In this document: positions 42,597 to 51,814 of the stretch, piece by piece | Layout: every line of letters begins with the position of its first letter | Numbering within the stretch: the stretch's first letter is position 1 | From: Desulfamplus sp. | GTDB lineage: Bacteria; Desulfobacterota; Desulfobacteria; Desulfobacterales; Desulfobacteraceae | DNA: 64,000 bases | NCBI GenBank assembly: GCA_015232455.1 | Contig: JADFZQ010000003.1 | Location: forward strand, 62,001 to 126,000 | Direction of reading: 5' to 3' | Position numbers and translations under genes: made by a program | The notes under the pieces: generated by a model | Database searches by the model: none | Seen by the model: only the letters and a program-made list of their open reading frames with translations | What the model was told of the DNA's origin: nothing

Positions 42597-43600
42597 GCCA
42601 AATACATAGACTTGAGAAGTTCCTCTCTCTATTTTCGTCAGATAACAAAGTTCTTGTTGTTATAAATGCTGACCCTGACGCAATTGCCAGTGCAACAGCA
42701 GTAAAACGTCTTTTATGGAGAAAGGTAAACGAAGTTAAAGTTACCTACTTTAATGAAATAATAAGACCAGATAACCTGACAATGTTGCGAGTCCTTGATA
42801 TAGATATGATTCCAATCAAAAAAATTGATGAGAGAAAATTTGATAAGTTTGTGGTTGTGGACTCCCAGCCTGATCACCACGAATGTTTTGCAATGTTTAA
42901 GTATGACGCAATTATTGATCACCACCCATTCTCATGCGACTGTGCAGATTTTAACGATATTCGTCCAGAATATGGTGCATGTTCAACAATGATGACTGAA
43001 TACATAAAAGCTGCCGATATTAAACCATCGGAACATTTAGCAACTGCTTTGATAATGGGAATAAAGACCGATACAAAAGGCTTTTTGCGTCATGCGGCAA
43101 TGGAAGATGTAAGAGCTTTTCAGTTTCTCTACAGATACGCAAACCCATCTTTGATTGCAAAAATTGAGAACGCTGAATTAAGAGAAAAAGACCTTGATTT
43201 TCTTGCAAAAGCTATCAGGCGAAAAAAGATTAGTAACCACAGAGTCTATTCATTTGTTGGCAAAATTGAAAATCCCGATCAATGCGTTATTACAGCAGAT
43301 TTTTTTATGAAAATCGACACTGCAAATTGGAGTGTTGTCTCTGGTATTTATGATAAAAAGTTGGTGATTATAGTAAGAAATGATGGTTTACGTAAAAGTG
43401 CGGGTAAAGCTGTAAAAGAGGCTTTTGATTTTATTGGTTCTGCTGGTGGACATCGCAGCATGGCAAGGGTTGAGATTAAAATGGAAGACCTTGCAAAAGA
43501 GTTTGAAACAGAGAAAGTAGATGAATCTGTAAATGATTCTGTTATTTCAGATTGGATAATTGAAAAAATAGAGATGCACGCGGGTATTAAAACTGCATAA
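42593..43600 (+). CDS. DHH/DHHA1 family phosphoesterase
   Basis: 335 residues. DHH motifs: NADPDAIAS (I), VVDSQPD (II), IIDHHPF (III), and a DHHA1 domain with GSAGGHRSMARVEI. This matches NrnA-like nanoRNase/pAp phosphatase or c-di-nucleotide phosphodiesterases. The substrate (oligoribonucleotides, pAp, or cyclic dinucleotides) cannot be fixed by eye. Start ATG overlaps the end of the membrane-protein gene (ATGA). A structured repeat with a T-run begins 14 bases after the stop and probably terminates transcription. Confidence 0.9.
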   Translation: MSQIHRLEKFLSLFSSDNKVLVVINADPDAIASATAVKRLLWRKVNEVKVTYFNEIIRPDNLTMLRVLDIDMIPIKKIDERKFDKFVVVDSQPDHHECFAMFKYDAIIDHHPFSCDCADFNDIRPEYGACSTMMTEYIKAADIKPSEHLATALIMGIKTDTKGFLRHAAMEDVRAFQFLYRYANPSLIAKIENAELREKDLDFLAKAIRRKKISNHRVYSFVGKIENPDQCVITADFFMKIDTANWSVVSGIYDKKLVIIVRNDGLRKSAGKAVKEAFDFIGSAGGHRSMARVEIKMEDLAKEFETEKVDESVNDSVISDWIIEKIEMHAGIKTA

Positions 43601-43614
43601 ATATTTGTTTTGCA

Positions 43615-43702
43615 GCCCAGAGCTAAAGGGCTGAATTGTTCAAGTCCTCTTAAGAGGACTTTTTTAACTTAGCCGATGGTTTTAACCATCGGCTGAGAGA
43701 TT
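43615..43702 (-). repeat. ~90-bp triple-hairpin repeat (copy 2, inverted)
   Basis: Reverse complement of the element at 15421-15513, differing at few positions and missing a short stretch in the third stem. Stems: GCCC...GGGC, AAGTCCTCTT/AAGAGGACTT (43642-43661), AGCCGATGGTT/AACCATCGGCT. Here the central stem is followed on the plus strand by TTTT, so it can act as a terminator for the DHH gene. Confidence 0.9.
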
Positions 43703-43722
43703 AAAAAGAGGAGATAGTTAAT

Positions 43723-45858
43723 ATGGTTGCAGATAGTAAAAATTTTGCTAAACAGGTTATTGAAGTGCTTGAAAGCTCAGAGTTTACTGATACTCCTTTT
43801 GTCCTTATTGTTGAGGATAGCCCAACTATTGCTGGAATACTTAAAAGGGCTTTTCAATCCAAAGGGTATCGTGCAAATATTGCTCTAAATGCTCGTGATG
43901 CTGCAAAATATTTTTCAAACACTAAATACGATGTTGCAATTATTGACTACCGCCTTCCAGATAACATGGGCGACACTCTTCTTGACTCATTTCACAACCA
44001 AAATAAAGATTGTGTATATCTGATGATGACAACTGATCCAAAGCCAGAGTTAGCATTAGATTGGATAAAACGGGGGGCTTATGCGTATATCCGAAAACCT
44101 TTTGAACCTGAATATTTAATTGATTTATGCACAAAGGCAAGGCGTGAACGCTCGTTATTGCTTGTTGAAGATTTATTAGAGCTAAGAACTCAAGAGCTTA
44201 AAGCAAGTGAAAAAAAATATAGAGCTTTATTTGATAATGTTCCAGTTGGACTATATCAAGTTACAATAGAAGGAAAAATTATTGCCGCAAATAAAGTATG
44301 TTTAGAGATTGCAAAATGTAATAGCCCTCTTGAGCAAGAACGTTGGTTTAATCAAGATACTCGTAAATCTTATGTAAATCCAGAAGATGGGGTAAAGTTT
44401 AGAGAGCTATTAAAGAAATATGGATATGTAAAAAATTTTGAAACAGCTTTACGCCGTTTTGATAGCTCTATTGTATGGCTAAGTAATACAGCTCAACTTG
44501 TCGAAGATGAAACAGGTGAATTTAGACTTATTAATGGCTCATTTATTGATATAACAGCTCGTAAAGAGGCAGAAGCTGAAAAAGAGAGACTGCAAACCCA
44601 ATTGACTCAATCTCAAAAATTAGAGTCAATTGGTCGGCTTGCTGGTGGTGTTGCCCATGATCTAAATAATATGTTGAGCGTAATACTTGGCAACACAGAT
44701 ATTGCTATGGATAAGATTGACGCTTTTGCTCCTCTATTTGATGAGCTAAAAGAGATAAAAGATGCTGCTCAAAGGTCTGCAAATCTTACCCGCCAGCTTC
44801 TTGCATTTGCAAGAAAACAGAACATTATCCCTAAAGTTCTTGATCTTAACCAAACAGTAGAAGAGATGCTAAAGATGCTAAGACGCATCATTGGAGAAAA
44901 TATTGATCTTAGGTGGCAGCCACAAAACGGTCTATGGTCAACTAAGATGGATCCTTCTCAAATTGACCAGATATTGGCAAATCTGTGTGTAAATGCTCGT
45001 GATGCTATAAATGGTGTTGGAAATCTAACCATAAAAACTCAAAATGTTGTTTTAAATCAAAATGGCTGCACAGGAAATAGCTGTTGTAGAGACCCAAAAG
45101 AGAGCTGTTATCCAATTTGCTACATAGATAACCCGATAGATAATCCGATAAATAACCCGATAGATATCTCAATAGATAATCCAGAGATTTTTAATACCCA
45201 TTATGTTTTGTTATCTGTAAGCGATGATGGCTGCGGTATGGATAGCAACACGTTAAAAAATATATTTGAACCTTTTTTTACAACAAAAGAGCTTGGTAAA
45301 GGAACTGGTTTAGGTCTTGCAACAGTTTATGGGATTGTAAAACAAAACAGAGGTTTTATAGATGTCCAAAGTGAATTGGGTAAAGGCACAACATTTAATA
45401 TTTATCTGCCCCGATATATTGAAGATGAAAAAGATGATGAGACGTTCCGACTCTCTTTAGTTGAACTTGAAAACAAACCCTCTAATCAAATTTTAACAGC
45501 TCTTCTTGTGGAAGATGAGCAAGCAATCTTAAAACTTACAAAACTTATGATTGAAAAAGAGGGCTATAACGTTCTTGCTGCAAATTCGCCTTTAGAGGCA
45601 ATTGAGGCTGCAACAAAATATAATGGCAGGATAGACCTTCTTATAAGCGATATTGTTATGCCTCAAATGAATGGTTATGAGCTTGCTAAAAATATCATTT
45701 CAAAATATCCTGATGTAAAGTTGTTGTTTATGTCTGGATACACAGCAGATATTATTTCGGGTCAGGAGAGAGTGTCTAATAAAGAGATTAATTTTATTCA
45801 AAAGCCATTTTCAACAAAAGAGTTATCAGCAAAACTTAAAGATGTACTTTTAGTTTAA
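43723..45858 (+). CDS. Hybrid histidine kinase: REC, PAS, HisKA, HATPase, REC
   Basis: 711 residues, no transmembrane segment. Receiver 1 (about 25-145; D75 in IIDYRLPD), PAS (about 160-290; YRALFDNVPVGLYQV), HisKA with phosphoacceptor H312 in LAGGVAHDLNNML, HATPase with N-box NLCVNARDAI and [13 protein letters not shown], receiver 2 (about 590-711; SDIVMPQMNGY). A low-complexity insert of repeated DNPI(D/N)NP units, from a ~12-base tandem repeat at 45124-45183, sits inside the HATPase domain. The next gene encodes a paralogue with near-identical HisKA/HATPase/REC modules. Signal and output are unknown. Confidence 0.92.
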   Translation: MVADSKNFAKQVIEVLESSEFTDTPFVLIVEDSPTIAGILKRAFQSKGYRANIALNARDAAKYFSNTKYDVAIIDYRLPDNMGDTLLDSFHNQNKDCVYLMMTTDPKPELALDWIKRGAYAYIRKPFEPEYLIDLCTKARRERSLLLVEDLLELRTQELKASEKKYRALFDNVPVGLYQVTIEGKIIAANKVCLEIAKCNSPLEQERWFNQDTRKSYVNPEDGVKFRELLKKYGYVKNFETALRRFDSSIVWLSNTAQLVEDETGEFRLINGSFIDITARKEAEAEKERLQTQLTQSQKLESIGRLAGGVAHDLNNMLSVILGNTDIAMDKIDAFAPLFDELKEIKDAAQRSANLTRQLLAFARKQNIIPKVLDLNQTVEEMLKMLRRIIGENIDLRWQPQNGLWSTKMDPSQIDQILANLCVNARDAINGVGNLTIKTQNVVLNQNGCTGNSCCRDPKESCYPICYIDNPIDNPINNPIDISIDNPEIFNTHYVLLSVSDDGCGMDSNTLKNIFEPFFTTKELGKGTGLGLATVYGIVKQNRGFIDVQSELGKGTTFNIYLPRYIEDEKDDETFRLSLVELENKPSNQILTALLVEDEQAILKLTKLMIEKEGYNVLAANSPLEAIEAATKYNGRIDLLISDIVMPQMNGYELAKNIISKYPDVKLLFMSGYTADIISGQERVSNKEINFIQKPFSTKELSAKLKDVLLV

Positions 45859-45875
45859 AGGAGAGAGCATAAATT

Positions 45876-48425
45876 ATGGAAGCAGCTTTACAAGTGTCCT
45901 CTTATGAAGAGATATTGATGAATATAGTGAGGTTATTGCCCGCTGAACGTGTAATTAAAATTGTGGATTATGCTCGCTATATACAGTCGCAAACTTATAC
46001 ATGTGAACTCGAACATCGTAATGAATCCAAAAATTATAGTGAACTCCAAAATAGTAAAGCACTTCTTAATTCTCTTCTTAATTCAATGTATGACATAGTT
46101 TTTTTCAAAGATATAAATGGCGTATATTTAGGTTGCAACAAGTCATTTGCAGATCACGTTGGGCGTTCAGTTGAAGATATAGTTGGAAAGACAGATTACG
46201 ATCTCTACACCAAAGAGGAGGCAGATGCTTTTAGGTTAAATGACAAAAAGATGTTAGAAAGTATGACTCCGCGTCATAATGAAGAGTGGATAAGCTATCC
46301 TGATGGCAGAAGAATAATGATTGACACTCTTAAAACTCCTCTTTTTGATTCAAAAGGAAAATTAATCGGGATAACAGGGGTAAGTCGGGATATAACTGAA
46401 CATGGTCGGATAAAAGAAATTCAAGAGTTTTTAGCACAAACCAACAGCGGGACGACATCAGAGTCATTTTTTGAAACCCTTGCAATCTATCTTGCAAAGA
46501 CTTTGGATATGGATTTTGTCTGTATTGATAGACTTGAAGGTGATGGGTTAAACGCTACAACTCTTGCTGTTTGGTCTTACGGCAAATTTGAGGACAATAT
46601 AACTTATGCCTTAAAAGATACACCATGCGGTGAAGTTGTCGGAAAAACAGTATGTTGTTTTCCAACAAGCGTTACTCAATTTTTCCCAAAAGATCAGGTG
46701 CTTCAAGAGCTTAAAGCTGAAAGTTATGTCGGAGTAACTCTGTTTAGCCATACAGGCAAACCAATTGGGCTTATTGCTGTTATTGGCAGCAAACCACTTA
46801 AAGATAAAAATATTGCTGAATCTGTATTAAAGATGGTTGCTGTTCGGGCATCAGGAGAGCTTGAGAGGTTAGAAGCTGAAGCTGCACTTATAGAGAGTGA
46901 AAGAAACTATCGTCAAGTAATAAACACCATGCAAGAATCTTTGTCTGTTATTGATAGTAACGGTAATTTTCTTTTTGCAAGCCAAAAAGCAGCAAAAAGA
47001 ATTGCACAAGGATTACCAGAGGATATGGTTGGAAAGAGTATTCGAGATTTTGTACCACCAGAACAGGCAGAAAAGCTAATTGAGCAATATAAAAAAGTTA
47101 TTTCTGATAAAGAACCTATTCAACAAGAAGTTATGCTCTCTATAGGTGAAAAAAATAGGTGGTTTATAAATACGCTTCAACCAATTGAGTTTGGTTCTAA
47201 AAAAAAGAGTGCCGTGTTGTCCATGTCTTTAGAGATAACCAGGCACAAGCAGGCAGAAGCAGATAAAGAGCAGCTCCAACAGCAGCTTTTTCAAGCTCAA
47301 AAATTGGAGTCAATTGGTCGTCTTGCTGGCGGTGTTGCACATGATCTAAACAATATGTTGAGTGTTATCATTGGTAATGTTGAGATGGCTATAGATGAGC
47401 TTGAACCTTATGAGCCAGCTTTTAATGAGCTTCAAGAGATACGAAAAGCAGCAGAGAGATCAGCAAACCTAACCCGCCAACTCCTTGCATTTGCAAGAAA
47501 GCAGATAGTAGCTCCTAAAATCCTTGATTTAAACGCCACTATTGCAGATATGCTAAAGATGCTAACAAGAATAATTGGTGAAGATATAGACCTAAAGTGG
47601 CAGCCGCAAGATAATCTATGGCAGATCAAGATAGATCCGTCTCAAATTGATCAGATATTGGCAAATCTCTGCGTAAATGCTCGTGATGCTATCTCTGATG
47701 TTGGAAAGATAACAATAGAGACTGGAATGAAAACCTTTGATAAGGCTTATTGCGATCAACATGCAGGTTTTTTGATTGGAGAATATGCAATGCTTGCTGT
47801 CAGCGATAATGGTTGCGGTATGGATAAAGAGACCATGAAAAATATATTTGAGCCTTTTTTTACAACAAAAGAGAGTGGCAAAGGAACTGGTCTTGGGCTT
47901 GCTATGGTATATGGAATTATTAAGCAAAATAAAGGGTTTATTAATGTTTATAGCGAACTAAATAAAGGAACAACATTTAAGATATACTTCCCACGATATA
48001 AAGATGAATCAACTCCACTGATTAAGGAAAATATTAAAGATGTGGTTGAATATCGTAGCGAAACAATACTGCTTGTTGAAGATGAAGCACCTATTCTAAC
48101 CTTAACAAAAATGATGCTTGAAAAAATAGGATATAAGGTTCTTGCGTCATCAACGCCAAAAGAGGCGATAAAATTAGCACAGACATACTCTGACAAAATA
48201 GACTTACTTATAACAGATGTTGTTATGCCAGATATGAACGGCAAAGACCTTGCAAAAAATATTCTTTCAATCTATCCAGATATAAAAGTTCTCTTTATGT
48301 CTGGATACACGGCTAATGTAATTGCCCATCACGGAGTTTTAGATAGTGGTGTAAATTTTATCCAAAAACCATTCTCCAAGCAGGATTTATCAGAAAAAAT
48401 AAGAAACGCACTCGCAAAGATTTGA
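45876..48425 (+). CDS. Hybrid histidine kinase: PAS, GAF, PAS, HisKA, HATPase, REC
   Basis: 849 residues, soluble. Opens with a helix LLPAERVIKIVDYARYIQSQ resembling antitoxin-like helices, then PAS (about 60-180; SMYDIVFFKDINGVYLGCNK), GAF (about 190-340), PAS (about 345-465), HisKA with H489 in LAGGVAHDLNNML, HATPase ([25 protein letters not shown]), receiver (about 730-849; DVVMPDMNGK). It is 17 bases downstream of its paralogue, so they arose by duplication of the kinase core with different sensors. The gene ends ...AKI-TGA inside a palindromic element. Confidence 0.92.
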   Translation: MEAALQVSSYEEILMNIVRLLPAERVIKIVDYARYIQSQTYTCELEHRNESKNYSELQNSKALLNSLLNSMYDIVFFKDINGVYLGCNKSFADHVGRSVEDIVGKTDYDLYTKEEADAFRLNDKKMLESMTPRHNEEWISYPDGRRIMIDTLKTPLFDSKGKLIGITGVSRDITEHGRIKEIQEFLAQTNSGTTSESFFETLAIYLAKTLDMDFVCIDRLEGDGLNATTLAVWSYGKFEDNITYALKDTPCGEVVGKTVCCFPTSVTQFFPKDQVLQELKAESYVGVTLFSHTGKPIGLIAVIGSKPLKDKNIAESVLKMVAVRASGELERLEAEAALIESERNYRQVINTMQESLSVIDSNGNFLFASQKAAKRIAQGLPEDMVGKSIRDFVPPEQAEKLIEQYKKVISDKEPIQQEVMLSIGEKNRWFINTLQPIEFGSKKKSAVLSMSLEITRHKQAEADKEQLQQQLFQAQKLESIGRLAGGVAHDLNNMLSVIIGNVEMAIDELEPYEPAFNELQEIRKAAERSANLTRQLLAFARKQIVAPKILDLNATIADMLKMLTRIIGEDIDLKWQPQDNLWQIKIDPSQIDQILANLCVNARDAISDVGKITIETGMKTFDKAYCDQHAGFLIGEYAMLAVSDNGCGMDKETMKNIFEPFFTTKESGKGTGLGLAMVYGIIKQNKGFINVYSELNKGTTFKIYFPRYKDESTPLIKENIKDVVEYRSETILLVEDEAPILTLTKMMLEKIGYKVLASSTPKEAIKLAQTYSDKIDLLITDVVMPDMNGKDLAKNILSIYPDIKVLFMSGYTANVIAHHGVLDSGVNFIQKPFSKQDLSEKIRNALAKI

Positions 48426-48450
48426 CAACTTTTCAGAAGTTATCAAATCT
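48418..48450. repeat. Palindromic element, AGATTTGACAACTTTT family (copy at kinase end)
   Basis: Arms AGATTTGACAACTT (48418-48431) and AAGTTATCAAATCT (48437-48450), one mismatch, five-base loop. The TGA within the left arm (48423-48425) is the stop codon of the upstream kinase. Confidence 0.85.
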
Positions 48451-48484
48451 ACAGCTTTCTCCTGTAAATAAAATAAGGATAGCA

Positions 48485-50059
48485 ATGATTAAAAATTTTG
48501 TGCAATACATTGAATTGCCACAACCTACGCTTGGTAATAATACAGCAGATGTCGAAAGGCTAAAAAATGCCATTAAACAGAAGATTGAGTTTAATGGTAA
48601 CAAAAAAAATATTGGAAAATCGCCTATATTTTTCCCTACAAAACTTGCAACTCACCTTCCATCTAAACTTAGAAAGTGGAATCATAAATTAAAGGTTGTT
48701 ATTTTTAAAAATTCGATTGGTTGGCAGATTATTGATATAGTTGAACCTGATAGAGATAAACCATGTTTTGGTATTGCGGCAGACCTTGGAACTACCCGTA
48801 TTGTTTTGCGTCTTATAAACCTTGAGACTCTAGAAACCTGTGGTGAAGTTGGCTTTGATAACCCTCAAGCCTCAATTGCACCTGACATTTTGGCACGTAT
48901 CCACCACACCCGAACAGATAGAGGTTTGAATGAGCTACAAGAGCTTGTTATCTCTGCATTTAATGAGAATATAAAGATTCTTTGTAATTATAAAATTGAC
49001 CCTGAATCTATCTATATTCTTATTGTTGCTGGAAATAGTGCAATGACGCATCTATTTCTTGGAATTGATCCATCATTTTTAATCCGCGAACCCTATATTC
49101 CAGCAGTAAATGCTCCTGAACCTCTTGAGGCTCAAGAGCTTGGAGTTGATATAAATAGATGTGGTATGGTCTATCTTTTTCCAAATATTGGATCATATTT
49201 TGGCGGCGATCTTATCTCTGGAATACTTTTTTCAGAGCTTCATAAAAAAGATGCTCCTTGCATAATGGTTGATGTTGGGACAAATGCTGAAGTCGTTGTT
49301 GGATACAAAGATTGGCTCATTGCCTGTGCTGGTGCAGCAGGTCCAGCTCTTGAAGGCGGTATAAGCGATATGGGTATGACTGCAAAACCAGGTGTTATTG
49401 ATAAAGTAAAGATAGACCCTATAACAGGCAAGATTGATATTCATACAATCGAAGATAAACCACCAATTGGTATTTGCGGTTCAGGTATGATCGATCTTGC
49501 TTCTCAGCTTTTTCTCTCAGGTATGATTGATATTAGAGGTAAATTTGTCCCTGAAAAATGTGGTAAAAGATTTTTTGAAAAAGATGGTGGGGTAGGGCAT
49601 TTAATAGTTGCAGAGTCAGAAGATGGAATTGGCTCTCATATTGTTATAAGTCAAGTTGAGATGAACTCACTAACAAGCTCTAAAGCTGCGATGTATTCTA
49701 TCTTGCAGGTAATTATTGAAAAGACAGCAGGATTACAGTTCAGTAATCTTGAAAAATTTTATGTAGCAGGCACTTTTGGCTCTTTTATAGACCCTAAATC
49801 TGCAATATCAATTGGTATGTTGCCAGATATTAACCTTGAAAAATTTGAGGTTCTTGGTAACTCTTCTCTTGAAGGGGCATCTAAACTTCTTACAAATCCA
49901 TATCTATTTGATGAAATTGATAAGATAAGAGAGGGAATAACCTATATTGAACTTAATGTTAATCAAGAGTTTATGAATATCTTTAGTGGAGCAAAGTTTT
50001 ATCCACATACTGATATTTCAAGATTTCCATCTGTTTTGCTTTATGGTGCAAAGATTTGA
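48485..50059 (+). CDS. ASKHA-type corrinoid activator-like protein (RACo/DUF4445-like) without ferredoxin domain
   Basis: About 524 residues from ATG 48485 (AAGGA at 48475); an in-frame TTG at 48422 lies in the repeat and is rejected. The core matches RACo-type reductive activators of corrinoid proteins: AADLGTTRIVLRLI, VAGNSAMTHLFLGID, NIGSYFGGDLISGI, VDVGTNAEVVVG, GICGSGMIDL and AGTFGSFIDP. Canonical RACo has an N-terminal 2Fe-2S ferredoxin domain; none is seen here, only a poorly conserved N-terminal ~110 residues. It converges on the metV-metF-hdrA operon, consistent with methyl-corrinoid metabolism (inference). The stop lies in a palindromic element. Confidence 0.85.
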   Translation: MIKNFVQYIELPQPTLGNNTADVERLKNAIKQKIEFNGNKKNIGKSPIFFPTKLATHLPSKLRKWNHKLKVVIFKNSIGWQIIDIVEPDRDKPCFGIAADLGTTRIVLRLINLETLETCGEVGFDNPQASIAPDILARIHHTRTDRGLNELQELVISAFNENIKILCNYKIDPESIYILIVAGNSAMTHLFLGIDPSFLIREPYIPAVNAPEPLEAQELGVDINRCGMVYLFPNIGSYFGGDLISGILFSELHKKDAPCIMVDVGTNAEVVVGYKDWLIACAGAAGPALEGGISDMGMTAKPGVIDKVKIDPITGKIDIHTIEDKPPIGICGSGMIDLASQLFLSGMIDIRGKFVPEKCGKRFFEKDGGVGHLIVAESEDGIGSHIVISQVEMNSLTSSKAAMYSILQVIIEKTAGLQFSNLEKFYVAGTFGSFIDPKSAISIGMLPDINLEKFEVLGNSSLEGASKLLTNPYLFDEIDKIREGITYIELNVNQEFMNIFSGAKFYPHTDISRFPSVLLYGAKI

Positions 50060-50085
50060 CAACTTTTCAAAAGTTGTCAAATCTT
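50051..50085. repeat. Palindromic element, AGATTTGACAACTTTT family (perfect copy)
   Basis: 17-bp perfect arms AAGATTTGACAACTTTT (50051-50067) and their complement (50069-50085) around one central base. It contains the TGA stop (50057-50059) of the RACo-like gene and lies between convergent genes, so it probably terminates both. Confidence 0.9.
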
Positions 50086-50140
50086 TACTTCATTACTTCA
50101 ATTCAATAATTGTTCATTGCAACTTAATTAATAACTTTTA

Positions 50141-51814
50141 CTACTTAATTGCAGCTGCAAAAGCATTAACCTTGCCAGCAAACTCTTTTGCCATATTTGA
50201 GGCAATTGTTGTAAAAATAAGGCGATTCTTTTCCAGCCCCATTTTTTCCAGCCTCTTTTGGATCTCATTTACACGCCATTTTGCATAGATGTTTCCACGT
50301 TCAGCCTTGCAGTTTCCTTCGTGGCAAGCAGCAACCATAACGCCGTCAGCACCTTCAACAAATGCTTTCATAATAAATTCAACATCAACTTTACCAGCAC
50401 AAGGCACTTTTACCATTCTAAAACCTTGTGGCATCTCATGTCCAAATTTTGTTGCAGCTTCACAAGCCTCAAGAGCAGAGTTTTTGCAGCAAAAAGCAAC
50501 AATAAGAGGTTGTCCATCTTTTTGATTATCTTTTGCAGAGACTACAGCATCTTTTATACTTGTTCTTAGTGAATCATCTGTGAAATCACCAAGCTGAATT
50601 GCATCCATTGGACACTCGCTTGCACATATACCACAGCCTTGACATGCAGCAGGAGATATAGCAGCTGCACCATTTTGCCAGAAAATAGCACCATGTGGAC
50701 AAGAACGATAACAGGTAAGACAGATTACACAACGATCTTCGTCAACTTTTGCCTTGTTTGCTGCAACTCTCTTTATACCGTTGCCAATAAGCTCTTTGAG
50801 TTTCAATGCAGCATTTGCAGCATCTAATGAATTGTTTACTACAAAGATTCCATCTCTGTTTGATTTAGCTGGAAATCTGTGAACATTATTGCTTGGTAAA
50901 AATCCATAAAGGTCTGTGTCAATTCTAAGAGTTGAAGCAATATCAAGATTTTGCTGACCAACAACAACAGCCTCTTCAACAACAACGTAATCAGGAGTTA
51001 GCTCAACATCCGTTCTTACAACAGGGTCTTTAATGGTAATTTTTACTGTATTAACACCATCATTCAAGTTTTGTTCAATGGTTGGCATTTGAGAAGGTTT
51101 AAAGCAGACCACTCCAGCATGACGTCCTTGAGTAAAAAGCCTTTCTAATCCTTTTGCACCAACTTTAACATTACCTGCATAGATGTAGGCGTTGCAGTTT
51201 TCCATATTCTGAACAGCAAGTGCAGATGTTAAAACTCTGCTTGTTGAAGTTGGATCGCCCTCTTGAGCAAATCCAGTTAGAAACGCAACTGTTGATCCAT
51301 TGCCATTAACGCCATTTAAAATCTTCTTCTGGCTTTCAGGATCAGCAATCATGGCTTCAAACTGGCTTTGGCTTACCACTTTATCATTTAAAGTCAGACC
51401 ATATTTTTTATTAAGCGTAGAGTATGAGTATTGAGGAGCAACAACAATAGCACCAAATACCTTTTCTACTTTTTCGCTATATTCTGCTCCATTGCCAGCA
51501 TTTTTAATTAAAGTCGCTCTAAAATCTCCTGTAACACCAGCAAGTGAATCAATAGCTACATCTTGCATAATATTCACTTTGCCAGTTTCAAGCATCTTTG
51601 ATGTGCAGCCAGATTGACGAGCACAAGCAGTTTTTACTCCAATAACAGAGACACTATAACCTTGAGCCGCAATTTTACCAGCAGCTTCAAGTCCAAAAGA
51701 GCCAGCCCCAATAACAAGAACATCTTTACTTATAGATATATCAACCATATTATCGCAGTTTTCTTTTGTGTCTGCACACTTTTCTGTTACGTTGGTGCAT
51801 TTATCAGTTGTCAT
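50141..51814 (-). CDS. HdrA/QmoB-like flavoprotein with two 4Fe-4S motifs and C-terminal MvhD domain
   Basis: 557 residues. FAD-binding DVLVIGAGSFGLEAAGKIAA, a central HdrA-like oxidoreductase part, two ferredoxin motifs CVICLTCYRSCP and CQGCGICASECP (about 370-415), then an MvhD/FrhD iron-sulfur domain (LIVAFCCKNSALEACEAA; VPCAGKVDVEFIMKAF; VAACHEGNCKAERG). The order is that of QmoB and of HdrA-MvhD fusions that route electrons in heterodisulfide-reductase-type complexes. Start overlaps the end of the upstream HdrA-like gene (ATGA), so the two form a pair; metF and metV upstream suggest electron transfer to or from methylene-tetrahydrofolate reductase. Confidence 0.88.
   Translation of the reverse strand: MTTDKCTNVTEKCADTKENCDNMVDISISKDVLVIGAGSFGLEAAGKIAAQGYSVSVIGVKTACARQSGCTSKMLETGKVNIMQDVAIDSLAGVTGDFRATLIKNAGNGAEYSEKVEKVFGAIVVAPQYSYSTLNKKYGLTLNDKVVSQSQFEAMIADPESQKKILNGVNGNGSTVAFLTGFAQEGDPTSTSRVLTSALAVQNMENCNAYIYAGNVKVGAKGLERLFTQGRHAGVVCFKPSQMPTIEQNLNDGVNTVKITIKDPVVRTDVELTPDYVVVEEAVVVGQQNLDIASTLRIDTDLYGFLPSNNVHRFPAKSNRDGIFVVNNSLDAANAALKLKELIGNGIKRVAANKAKVDEDRCVICLTCYRSCPHGAIFWQNGAAAISPAACQGCGICASECPMDAIQLGDFTDDSLRTSIKDAVVSAKDNQKDGQPLIVAFCCKNSALEACEAATKFGHEMPQGFRMVKVPCAGKVDVEFIMKAFVEGADGVMVAACHEGNCKAERGNIYAKWRVNEIQKRLEKMGLEKNRLIFTTIASNMAKEFAGKVNAFAAAIK

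Noticed and set aside
48422-48484. TTG-initiated N-terminal extension of the RACo-like gene
   Set aside because: The extension is the translated palindromic element; ATG 48485 has a proper ribosome binding site.
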